DNA of 64,000 nucleotides from Flavobacteriales bacterium (GTDB lineage: Bacteria; Bacteroidota; Bacteroidia; UBA10329): assembly GCA_021741075.1 (NCBI GenBank), contig JAIOYO010000011.1:1-64000 (forward strand), given 5' to 3'. The notes beneath the pieces were generated by a model. It worked only from the letters and a program-made list of their open reading frames with translations. It searched no databases and had not been told where the DNA came from. The first letter of the stretch is position 1. Every line of letters begins with the position of its first letter. Shown here in pieces: positions 1-7,347 of this stretch. The position numbers and the translations under genes were made by a program.

Positions 1-96
1 GGTTTCAATCTCGGGTGCGAGATTCTGGTCTTCCTTAGTTGAACACCCCATAAAGAATATGGCGAGTACAAAAGCTATGCGTGTGCTATTATTCAT
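1..96 (-). CDS. Lipoprotein, N-terminal fragment (cut by window edge)
   Basis: Reading leftward from an ATG at 96, the first 32 codons give a classic lipoprotein signal peptide: a short polar start, a hydrophobic stretch, then the lipobox FMGC with the acylated Cys at residue 18, followed by a polar segment (STKEDQ). The gene runs off the left end of the window, so nothing can be said about its function. A -7 promoter box (102-109) lies 5 nt upstream of the ATG and supports this start. It is divergent from the small gene at 236. Confidence 0.75.
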   Translation of the reverse strand, partial: MNNSTRIAFVLAIFFMGCSTKEDQNLAPEIET

Positions 97-101
97 CTAT
101 G

Positions 102-109
102 CAAACGTA
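102..109 (-). promoter_or_regulatory. -7 box of the lipoprotein gene at 1-96
   Basis: On the minus strand this reads TACGTTTG, a full match to the Bacteroidota -7 consensus TAnnTTTG. Only 5 nt separate it from the ATG at 96, so the transcript should have almost no leader. The -33 element was not assigned. Confidence 0.5.
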
Positions 110-235
110 AACAACGGCTTTCCAATTAAGTTTTTGAACTGGGTTTTGACCTTATCAAGTACCCTTTCGACAAACGGTAAACTAAAATTGCGTTTTTCTG
201 CGTTACAGACATAATAGGAACTAGAATTAAACGCC

Positions 236-493
236 ATGACACATCTACCCATTAATGAGTTTAAATTTAGGGCATGGTCTCGAAAGCAAGCCGAACGTTT
301 TATTGCTCACATTCCTGATCTCTTGGTATTTGACACCGACATTGATAAATGGTCAGATTCTGGAACAGATGTTATTACTCGTTTGCAGGTATCAGCCAAT
401 CTGGAGCAACTCAACACGATTTTGGAAGGAATGAAGGACGTAGAGATTATCAAAAAGACAATTCGCCCTGCGCAAGAATTTAAATTCTTCTAG
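236..493 (+). CDS. Conserved-looking small hypothetical protein, 85 aa
   Basis: An 85-residue soluble protein with no signal peptide or membrane segment; it is not recognised. It starts at an ATG and ends KFF-stop, overlapping the end of the convergent hydroxylase gene by 4 nt. Its amphipathic helices and charged residues (WSRKQAERF near residue 15, then LEQLNTILEGM) look like a real folded protein. No function is assigned. Confidence 0.65.
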   Translation: MTHLPINEFKFRAWSRKQAERFIAHIPDLLVFDTDIDKWSDSGTDVITRLQVSANLEQLNTILEGMKDVEIIKKTIRPAQEFKFF

Positions 494-1149
494 CCGTTCA
501 TATTCACTTTATCCATCACCTCTGGCGGATGCATGGTACCAAAAACACGATCCCAAAAAATTGTGCTAAGGCCAAAACCGCTATTTGGTTCGCGGTAATG
601 ATGAAGCAAGTGACTGCGCTTTATGCGCTGAAACCACATATTCTTGAAATTGAAGAAATGCGTTGCAAAATGCATCAAATCGTAAATCATGTAGCCAAAA
701 GTGAATCCAGCAAAGAAACCTGCTGTTAGACCTTTGTCCATAATCACCACATAAAAGGCCCAGTAAAAAAGCACGGCCAACGTAAGATTGATGGCTGGCG
801 GCATAACTAATCGTAACGAGTCGTTTGGATAATCGTGATGAAGACCATGGGCGATGTAATGAATCTTTTTACCTATTGGGGTGGTGAATTCTTTATGGAA
901 GAAGAAGCGGTGGATGCAGTATTCCATCAAGGTCCAAAAGGCATATCCAGAAAAGGCAAGTGCCGCAACAATTGGCCAGCTTACACCAAATTCAAACGCA
1001 GAACGATAGATGAAATAACCTGTGATTGGCACAAACAAAATTGGCACTGAGGTAAAATGAATACGCGAGAAAAAATCGAGAAACTTGTTCTCAAACATTT
1101 TAGGGGATTCATTCCTATTTGATACGAATAGCCTTTTTCTTTCTGACAT
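490..1149 (-). CDS. Fatty acid hydroxylase / sterol desaturase superfamily membrane protein
   Basis: A 219-aa membrane protein of the fatty acid hydroxylase superfamily (di-iron membrane oxygenases that hydroxylate or desaturate lipids). The visible histidine clusters are HRFFFH, HGLHHD, HFATH and HLLHHY, spaced by hydrophobic segments as expected for metal ligands on the cytoplasmic face. The arrangement resembles the FA2H-like group that 2-hydroxylates fatty acids of sphingolipids or other lipids; the substrate here is inferred, not shown. A -7 box (1154-1161) 4 nt upstream of the ATG at 1149 supports this start; an internal Met at residue 18 is the alternative. The gene is monocistronic and ends tail-to-tail with the small gene at 236. 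Confidence 0.85.
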   Translation of the reverse strand: MSERKRLFVSNRNESPKMFENKFLDFFSRIHFTSVPILFVPITGYFIYRSAFEFGVSWPIVAALAFSGYAFWTLMEYCIHRFFFHKEFTTPIGKKIHYIAHGLHHDYPNDSLRLVMPPAINLTLAVLFYWAFYVVIMDKGLTAGFFAGFTFGYMIYDLMHFATHFFNFKNMWFQRIKRSHLLHHYREPNSGFGLSTIFWDRVFGTMHPPEVMDKVNMNG

Positions 1150-1153
1150 GGCT

Positions 1154-1161
1154 CAAAGGTA
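1154..1161 (-). promoter_or_regulatory. -7 box of the hydroxylase gene, 4 nt from ATG
   Basis: The minus strand reads TACCTTTG, a perfect TAnnTTTG, with exactly 4 nt (AGCC) before the ATG at 1149. A Bacteroidota start site about 5 nt after the box would coincide with the A of the ATG, giving a leaderless mRNA. Confidence 0.55.
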
Positions 1162-1186
1162 GAAACAGGACTGAAAGTGGATAAAG

Positions 1187-1224
1187 AAAAAGCCCTGATA
1201 AATAGCAGGTTTATCAGGGCTTTT
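1187..1224 (-). terminator. Rho-independent terminator after the lipoprotein gene at 1243-1782
   Basis: A perfect 15-bp inverted repeat (1188-1202 with 1210-1224) with a 7-nt loop. The stem has a GCCCTGATAAA core flanked by A/T tracts on both sides, so it could act in both directions. It lies directly downstream of the minus-strand gene ending at 1243. Confidence 0.85.
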
Positions 1225-1242
1225 CAACATATATAATCAGTC

Positions 1243-1782
1243 TTAAAATTGACCGTTGAGGTATTTAGGCTCCTTGGTTGAAGGACGAATATCCGTAGTG
1301 GTTTTGGTCATTTCGATTCGGATTTTGTTATCACCGACCAACTCTTCAATTACAATGGATTCGCCCATTTCGGGAGTACGTTTGTTGTTCGAACGTTCTT
1401 CGTAGAATCCATCTGGATTGCAAATCAACATGAGGTAGGTGTCGGCTCCTGGGTAACCAACCTGTCCGTTAGCACCACCTGGACCACCAAGGTTACGGAA
1501 GACGCGATACGTTCCATACCAATACTCGTAAGGATTGATGAAGTATTCGAACTCATAAACGCCCGTATTTGTTGGATAGAATGAACCGAGGACTGGGTTG
1601 TTCGGAATGCTTGGATTGTTGTCCCAATAGCTATACGGAAGGGCGTAATCGTAATCTACTCCGAAGTAAGCATCACCTGGGCGGCCATCTGGACCTTGAA
1701 CTGGATCTACTATGAATGTACAACTAGCAAAAAACGTTGCGATTCCGACAGCTACACTTGCAATTTTGAATAAACTTTTCAT
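1243..1782 (-). CDS. Lipoprotein with collagen-like glycine-rich stretches, 179 aa
   Basis: A lipoprotein precursor: hydrophobic signal followed by lipobox FASC (Cys near residue 21). The mature part begins with a Gly-x-y run (GPDGRPGDA) and carries a second glycine-rich stretch (GGPGGANGQVGYPG) around residues 99-112, between Tyr/Asn/Pro-rich segments. The short collagen-like run next to the lipid anchor recalls Bacteroidota lipoproteins in which a Gly-x-y tether precedes a folded domain. The rest is not a family I recognise. The gene stands alone with its own terminator; no promoter box was identified. Confidence 0.75.
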   Translation of the reverse strand: MKSLFKIASVAVGIATFFASCTFIVDPVQGPDGRPGDAYFGVDYDYALPYSYWDNNPSIPNNPVLGSFYPTNTGVYEFEYFINPYEYWYGTYRVFRNLGGPGGANGQVGYPGADTYLMLICNPDGFYEERSNNKRTPEMGESIVIEELVGDNKIRIEMTKTTTDIRPSTKEPKYLNGQF

Positions 1783-1920
1783 GGCGTTGGTGTTTTGGTG
1801 TGATTACCAAAACCAAACGGTGTGCCAGTTTTATTTTTGAGGGTATTAGTTAGGGAGTTAGCTAATTAGAATATTGATTTTCAACATATTCAAAAACTAA
1901 TCCCCTAATTTCCTGATAAA

Positions 1921-3840
1921 CTACTCACAATACCGCTTTATGATATTGTAGGAATCGGTGAAGCCTAACTCGCCAGCAAGGCTCATGTCTTCGCAGCCTT
2001 TAGCGATTTTGCCGAGTAGAATACGAATAAGTCCACGGTTGTAATTGGCTTCTATGAAATTTCCATCTGATGACGCAGCTAGTCCGAACTGTGTTTCGGC
2101 TTCTTCATAACGTTCGGCAGTAACGAGTAAGAGCCCCAAATTAAAATGGGCGAAACTCATTTCCTTATCCAACTCAATGACCTTGCGGTAATCCATTTCT
2201 GCCCGAGCCAATAGCGATTCTGTTCTGGCCTGATAGGCTGTATCTACCACATTGGCCGAACCCACAAGTAACTCAAAATTCTCTTGATGATGCTCCAATT
2301 CTGTTTGCAAAAGCGATGCTCGCTCAAAATAACATGTCACCTGATTGCTGCCCGTTTCTAAGCACGTATTCAATAATTCATAGGCAGAAACATAATCGCC
2401 AACGAGGGCATAAAGTGACGCAAGACGAATGAACTGAGATGGTTCGGAAGGTGGATATTCAGACAACTTCTTTAGCAACTCGGCAGCTTCTTTGCCTCTT
2501 TCTTCCTTTTTAGTGATAAATGCGATGACTCCTGTGTTGTAAAACGGCTTATTAAACCCGTCATATACCGCAATATTCCGGTCCGTTTCGGGAAAGGCAG
2601 AGATGCGGTAAAATGGCAATAAGCGCACATCTACTTTCTGCTGCTGCAACTTGCCAACTTCTTGCTGCGCTGGTTCAAAATCCCCCTTCAGCTCGGTTAG
2701 TTTCATCAGCTTAATATTCTGTTCAAACTTTACATCTTCATCTGAAACCGAAAGCATGCGTTTTATTCCGTCTAATTCCTTAACGGCAGCGTCATATCCC
2801 TCGCGGTCTTTGAGTAATCGGTATACCTCAATTCTATTTTCATGCGCTTCCAAAAATTCAGGAAACAACTCAATCGCCTTGTTGAAATCGATCAACGCAG
2901 CATCGTAATTTTTCTGATTGTAAAGCAGGTTTCCACGATTGTAGAAACCGAGAATATTGTTTGGATTGAGTTGAATAACGCGGTCATAGTCGGCCATGGC
3001 TTCTGTAGGCTTTTTCATATTGGAAAGAATGATAGCTCGATTAAAAAGAACGATGGCATTATCTTGAAACACAGTTAACACATCATTGAAATCCTTAAGT
3101 GCTTCCATTTGTTTGCCCATTTCGGCATAGGCCGTTCCCCGATGAAACACAGGCAATTTGTTCTGTGCATCCAGCTTCATTGCGGTTTCAAAATCGACAA
3201 TCGCCTCTTGGTACTTTTCTAACTTAAAGTTGGCAATGCCACGATGAAGCACAGGGCGCATGTCTAATGAATCCATCTTCATGGCACGCTCAAAATCTTC
3301 AATGGCCACGTTGTACATCTCTAACCCAGATTTGGCTTCACCTCTAATCAAATAGGTGTCGGCCATGTCTTTTTTGAGGTCAATTATTTTGTTGCAATCA
3401 GAAATCACATCCACAAATCGCTCTACTTGCAGGCTAGACAACGAGCGATTTGCATACGCTCGCCAATCCTCATCATTGAGCTTAATGGCTTGGCTATAAT
3501 CTGTAAAACCATCTTTGTAGTTATGCATTTGGCTACGGCATACTCCGCGATAGAGAAATGCCTCATAATTTCTAGGATTAAGCTCAATGGCTTTGCTTAA
3601 ATCCTTCTCTGCACCAATAAAATCCTCTAGTTCGTACTTGGCTATTCCTCGTAGAAAATACGCCTCAGAATTAAACTTACTGAACTGCATGGATCGGTTG
3701 AGGAGTTCGATGGCAGAAGCGTATCGGCCTTTCTCAATCTCGTACCTACCTTGACTGGTGTAGTTTCCACCGGTTTGGGCTATGCCAAGCGTGGCCAGCA
3801 TCATCAAACCAAGAACAACTATCCATCTTCTCATTACCAT
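1921..3840 (-). CDS. Secreted/periplasmic tetratricopeptide-repeat protein, 639 aa
   Basis: Begins with a signal peptide (about residues 1-21, ending in GIAQ) and then consists largely of tetratricopeptide repeats, recognisable from repeated AYFLRGIAKYELEDFIGAEK-type units and motifs such as NPRNYEAFLYRG and NPNNILGFYNRGN. About nine consecutive repeats fill roughly residues 27-345. A less regular middle follows, then more TPRs from about 470 to the end (SFAHFNLGLLLVTAERYEEA). Such proteins are scaffolds for envelope complexes; no enzymatic domain is visible. MVM gives two candidate ATGs. The gene is monocistronic and its partners are unknown. Confidence 0.85.
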   Translation of the reverse strand: MVMRRWIVVLGLMMLATLGIAQTGGNYTSQGRYEIEKGRYASAIELLNRSMQFSKFNSEAYFLRGIAKYELEDFIGAEKDLSKAIELNPRNYEAFLYRGVCRSQMHNYKDGFTDYSQAIKLNDEDWRAYANRSLSSLQVERFVDVISDCNKIIDLKKDMADTYLIRGEAKSGLEMYNVAIEDFERAMKMDSLDMRPVLHRGIANFKLEKYQEAIVDFETAMKLDAQNKLPVFHRGTAYAEMGKQMEALKDFNDVLTVFQDNAIVLFNRAIILSNMKKPTEAMADYDRVIQLNPNNILGFYNRGNLLYNQKNYDAALIDFNKAIELFPEFLEAHENRIEVYRLLKDREGYDAAVKELDGIKRMLSVSDEDVKFEQNIKLMKLTELKGDFEPAQQEVGKLQQQKVDVRLLPFYRISAFPETDRNIAVYDGFNKPFYNTGVIAFITKKEERGKEAAELLKKLSEYPPSEPSQFIRLASLYALVGDYVSAYELLNTCLETGSNQVTCYFERASLLQTELEHHQENFELLVGSANVVDTAYQARTESLLARAEMDYRKVIELDKEMSFAHFNLGLLLVTAERYEEAETQFGLAASSDGNFIEANYNRGLIRILLGKIAKGCEDMSLAGELGFTDSYNIIKRYCE

Positions 3841-3959
3841 CGCTATGGCTGCTTAAGACTGCGAAGGTGTTCAATCGTTTAATTAATAGGAAAATTGTAT
3901 TGGGAAAATGTAAAAATGAAATAGTAGAAAATTTACCATTCCGCATTGCTGGTTTCAGG

Positions 3960-4010
3960 CAACGGGCCGACCGTTGGGAGCAACGAGTAAACCGTTAGAA
4001 TCAACGAGAC
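3960..4010. repeat. Degenerate 21-nt tandem repeat with internal palindromes
   Basis: Two and a half copies of a 21-nt unit beginning CAACG at 3960, 3981 and 4002. The first unit contains the dyad AACGG-5nt-CCGTT (3961-3975), and the second a weaker version of it. It lies in the 194-nt gap between the TPR gene start and a terminator. Its role is unknown. Confidence 0.45.
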
Positions 4011-4034
4011 ATTCTACGTCTAAGCGCAGACAAA

Positions 4035-4065
4035 AGCCGCCATCCGAGCAAGGCAGATGGCGGCT
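4035..4065 (-). terminator. Rho-independent terminator downstream of the broken T9SS gene
   Basis: A 10-bp perfect stem AGCCGCCATC (4035-4044) with GATGGCGGCT (4056-4065), an 11-nt loop and A/T tracts on both sides. It follows the minus-strand pseudogene ending at 4091. Confidence 0.75.
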
Positions 4066-4090
4066 CTTTTGAAACCCTGTTATCAGAATG

Positions 4091-4425
4091 CTACCGAATA
4101 ACCTCCATCCTACTTACTACCTGTCCCAGCTCTGTAAGAAAGCGCATTTGGTAGATGCCGTTGGCTACAGAACCGAGGTCGATGTTCAGTGTCTGATTGC
4201 CTGTAGATAGGTTTCCGTAACTCTTATCAAAAACCACTTCACCAAGAAGGTTAATTACTTCCATAGATAGGTTGATAGCTATTTCTAAATTTAGATTCAC
4301 ACGTACATTTCCGCTGGTAGGATTTGGGAAAATGCTAATGTCGGCTATTTCTGACCATGAACATCGTTTGAAGCGGATACTCTGAAATAAAAAAGCGCAA
4401 AAACAATTAAACGTGGGTATTTCAT
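4091..4425 (-). pseudogene. Frameshifted mini T9SS cargo (signal peptide plus sorting domain only)
   Basis: A T9SS type A sorting domain is readable from about 4360 down to 4091 (ISIFPNPTSGNVRV, later GIYQMRFLTELGQ). The frame that encodes it has no export signal upstream. In a different frame an ATG at 4425 opens a good signal peptide (MKYPRLIVFALFYF...) that stops at TAG 4345-4347 after 26 residues, overlapping the start of the sorting domain. The simplest reading is one gene of about 110 aa broken by a small indel near 4345-4370. A sequencing error or programmed frameshift is also possible. It retains a terminator. The intact mini cargo at 33361-33717 has the expected unbroken design. Confidence 0.65.
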
Positions 4426-4561
4426 AGAATGGATTATGTCTTTGAAGATGCAGTAGCAAAAGTGAGAAAAATGAGCACCTGCAATTTTTCTTTCGATAAT
4501 AATGTCGAACTCCGTGGTGAACCGGAAATATTATTTACTAATTTAGTACGATAAATTCTGC

Positions 4562-6193
4562 ATGACCATGACCAGAAAATTATACTCTCCCTTCGTTCTT
4601 ATGCTAGTTGGACTATCTGCCAGTTTTGCTCAGGTAAACAACCAGACCAGTGTTTATTTGAGACCAGGAACCAATGTGCATGTGCTAGGCGCTTTCAACA
4701 ATTCAACTGCCGGAAGCGTCTTTACGATGGACAATCAGTCACTTCTTTACGTTGGAGGCGACATGAATAACAACGGCACCTTCACAATGGAAAATGACGC
4801 ATCTCTTTTACGAGGAGATGTGACTGCAGACGCGGGTTCTGGAACGTTCTATGTAAAAAGACAAGGAACATCTTCCTTAGCATATAACTATTGGGGAACA
4901 CCAGTAGCTGCTTCAGGTAGCGTGCCGGGAAATCCTTCTTACCGCTACGATGAAGCATTAAGTACGCAAGACCCGAATGATGACAACAACCCAAATCCGG
5001 ATCCGGGCTGGTTTGCCTACAACGGCAACATGACTCCCGGAGATGGTTACGCTGGGTGGAGTGCCAACTTGGCAACTTTTACCGATAACGAAGTAAACAA
5101 TGGAAATGTGAATGCTCCAATGAATATTTCAGTGTTTAACCCTACTCCTGCACCGGGTGTTCCGGGAACTCCTTTTAATCTGGTTGGAAATCCTTACCCA
5201 AGTGGATTAAACTGTTCTCAACTTGTACTAGACAACACTGGAATTCATGGCTCGCTTTATTTTTGGGTTGATGATGCAACCCAAGGTAGTGGCTATTCTG
5301 CAGCTGATTACGCCATTTGGAATTTCTTTGGAACCATACCCAATACTGCAAACGCAAACGGTAGTCCTGTTCCGAACGGAATAATCAAAACTGGTCAAGG
5401 ATTTTTAGTTCGTAATGGAAATACTGGACCTAGTCAATTGCAATTCAGAAATGGACAGCGAGTTGCTAATACAGCTTCAAACGCATTTTTTAGAGCAAAT
5501 GCGGAAGAATCAAAACTTTGGTTGAGCTTGAACGGAACTGGAGTAGAATTCTTTAGTCAAATTCTTGTAGGTGCAACAGAGGATGCTACTAGCGGGGAAG
5601 ACTTGCTTTATGATGCCATTCGACTTCCTGCAAATACGGGTGTTTCACTTTCGGCAACTCAAGGTCAAAGTAATTATGGGATTTTGGCATTTCCTCCGCC
5701 AGCTTTAGAAGAGGTTATTCCTCTAAATGTCTTTGTTGGAGAAAACGGAACCTTCACGTTTAGAGCAGATGAAATGATTGGATTTCAAGATTTAGATGTC
5801 TATCTAAATGATATAGATCCCATACATGGTTCTTCCACTTTATTGGGAGAAGGAACTGAAGTAAATATCAATTTGACTTCTGGACATTACGAGAATAGAT
5901 TCTATTTGAACTTTACACCAAATCTCACCGTGGGTGTTGATGAAAATGAAGATATACGTATTAGAACTTGGGCTTTTGGAGACCAATTGACTGTTCAATT
6001 AAGCCAAAATTTAGAGGGAAATTCAACCTTAGAATTGCTAGATATGAGTGGTAGACTTGTTCTATCTGAATCTAAACTGAACTTCAGCAACAATAAAGCC
6101 TCAGTTTCGGTGAAAGGAATAAGTGTAGGAAACTATATAGTACGTGTGGTTAATAAAGATCAAGTACTTTCGCAAAAAGTTTTTATGCGGTAA
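4562..6193 (+). CDS. T9SS-secreted surface protein of unknown function, 543 aa
   Basis: Signal peptide (residues 1-23, ending SFAQ), a long Asn/Gly/Thr-rich beta-strand body, and a C-terminal type A sorting domain from about 460 (ending NYIVRVVNKDQVLSQKVFMR). The segment with NLVGNPYPSGL near residue 210 is typical of many Bacteroidota T9SS cargo proteins. The sorting domain directs passage through the T9SS and anchoring to A-LPS or release; no catalytic motif is seen. The stop is 5 nt before the next start, so it is probably co-transcribed with the PID-CTERM-like peptide and the membrane protein downstream. An ATG at 4568 is an alternative start. Confidence 0.8.
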   Translation: MTMTRKLYSPFVLMLVGLSASFAQVNNQTSVYLRPGTNVHVLGAFNNSTAGSVFTMDNQSLLYVGGDMNNNGTFTMENDASLLRGDVTADAGSGTFYVKRQGTSSLAYNYWGTPVAASGSVPGNPSYRYDEALSTQDPNDDNNPNPDPGWFAYNGNMTPGDGYAGWSANLATFTDNEVNNGNVNAPMNISVFNPTPAPGVPGTPFNLVGNPYPSGLNCSQLVLDNTGIHGSLYFWVDDATQGSGYSAADYAIWNFFGTIPNTANANGSPVPNGIIKTGQGFLVRNGNTGPSQLQFRNGQRVANTASNAFFRANAEESKLWLSLNGTGVEFFSQILVGATEDATSGEDLLYDAIRLPANTGVSLSATQGQSNYGILAFPPPALEEVIPLNVFVGENGTFTFRADEMIGFQDLDVYLNDIDPIHGSSTLLGEGTEVNINLTSGHYENRFYLNFTPNLTVGVDENEDIRIRTWAFGDQLTVQLSQNLEGNSTLELLDMSGRLVLSESKLNFSNNKASVSVKGISVGNYIVRVVNKDQVLSQKVFMR

Positions 6194-6198
6194 TGTAG

Positions 6199-6384
6199 AT
6201 GAGTAGGTTCATCAGACTTTTATTTGGTATATTCTGCTTCGTGCTATTCACGCAAGGCGCTTTCGCTCAGGTGGTACCACCTGCTTCGAACGCTGGCGCC
6301 CCAATAGATGGATTTTCTGGTTTGCTTATGCTTTTGGGAATTGGTTATAGTGCTTTAAAATTTAACAGTTCAAAGTGTAAATGA
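6199..6384 (+). CDS. PID-CTERM-like short exported protein, 61 aa
   Basis: Three parts are visible: an N-terminal signal peptide (residues 1-23, ending AFAQ), a short linker (VVPPASNAG), and a C-terminal tripartite tail with a PID motif (residues 34-36), a hydrophobic helix (about 39-53) and a basic end (KFNSSKCK). This signature-helix-basic layout resembles the PID-CTERM class of small Bacteroidota proteins, a presumed sorting/processing signal analogous to PEP-CTERM. The family assignment is from memory and should be confirmed with the HMM. Almost nothing is left between the two signals. The stop TGA (6382-6384) is 1 nt before the TTG start of the next gene, implying translational coupling. 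Confidence 0.7.
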   Translation: MSRFIRLLFGIFCFVLFTQGAFAQVVPPASNAGAPIDGFSGLLMLLGIGYSALKFNSSKCK

Positions 6385-6385
6385 A

Positions 6386-7291
6386 TTGAATTTAGGCATT
6401 GCCAGTCAACTTTCTAACTTTCTTGACAAAACAATTTTCTTATCGGTAGAAAATCGAAAAGAACACTTCCTGAACTTAATTTTATCTGGTTTATATTTTG
6501 CGATAACATTTATCGCGATACATTATATAGGACACGCTTGGAGCACCTATAATGCTCACCTTAAAGGCTACTCTCCATTCTTTTCTTACAATGGCATGGA
6601 TAGCTTGCTTGGCACGACAGGATGGAGCCCGAAAAGAATTGCATTTATCTATTTGATGCCAGCAGCAACTGGAATTCTTGCGCTCATTATCGGATTTATT
6701 GCGCTTCGTATAGCTCGCACGAAACAAGTTCATTTACGAACCTTTATGTTTTGGTTGTCATTGAACGGCTTGTTGATGTACATGTCTTATATCGCCACAG
6801 GATATCTATCAGGAGTAAACTTTAATTCGAAATTTTTCACGGGATTCGTAGGGCTTTATGCATGGCTCTTTTGGAAGGACATTACAATTTATGGCGTTCT
6901 GCTTCTCCAAGTATTGCTATGTATTCCAGTTCTATTGTACTTCGGGAGGCTAGTTTTAAGCCTCAACTATTCAAGTTCTCTTCTGAAGCAGAAAAACGGC
7001 AAGTTCATAATCTGGATAAACATTGTTTTCATTCCTTTCTTAATTGGAGTGCTAATTGTGATTGCAGCTACCTTTCCAATGGAATTCGGATATCAACTAG
7101 TGAGAATCCTAAGCTTTTTACCAATAGCGTTCATCGTAGCCATTGGAACCCAACTTTTCAGCACCAAACACATCTCAATTATTAAAGGAGGAATGAAGCC
7201 TCTGCCAATTGTTCTTTTGGCCTTTGGAATTGGGATTCTCATATTAATATCACGCACTGTATTAAGTTTATCGATTGGACCATTGTGGTAA
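6386..7291 (+). CDS. Polytopic inner-membrane protein of unknown function, 301 aa
   Basis: About seven to eight hydrophobic helices; not a family I recognise. The frame opens after a TAA at 6356-6358 and has no ATG before residue 71, which lies beyond the first helix, so the TTG at 6386, 1 nt after the upstream stop, is the likely start. A HYIGHAW sequence in the first helix region superficially recalls a metalloprotease HExxH but lacks the Glu. Exosortase-type Cys/Arg/His signatures are not evident. Tight coupling to the PID-CTERM-like peptide suggests a functional link (inference only). Confidence 0.75.
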   Translation: MNLGIASQLSNFLDKTIFLSVENRKEHFLNLILSGLYFAITFIAIHYIGHAWSTYNAHLKGYSPFFSYNGMDSLLGTTGWSPKRIAFIYLMPAATGILALIIGFIALRIARTKQVHLRTFMFWLSLNGLLMYMSYIATGYLSGVNFNSKFFTGFVGLYAWLFWKDITIYGVLLLQVLLCIPVLLYFGRLVLSLNYSSSLLKQKNGKFIIWINIVFIPFLIGVLIVIAATFPMEFGYQLVRILSFLPIAFIVAIGTQLFSTKHISIIKGGMKPLPIVLLAFGIGILILISRTVLSLSIGPLW

Positions 7292-7347
7292 AAGTGGGTC
7301 TTCCATCAAATTCATCCGTGTTATATTCACTTTCTAATTTCTTATAG

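Noticed and set aside
6386..7291. Membrane protein as an exosortase or M50 metalloprotease for the CTERM tail
   Set aside because: HYIGHAW lacks the Glu of HExxH, and no Cys/Arg/His exosortase pattern is visible; only the coupling suggests a link.
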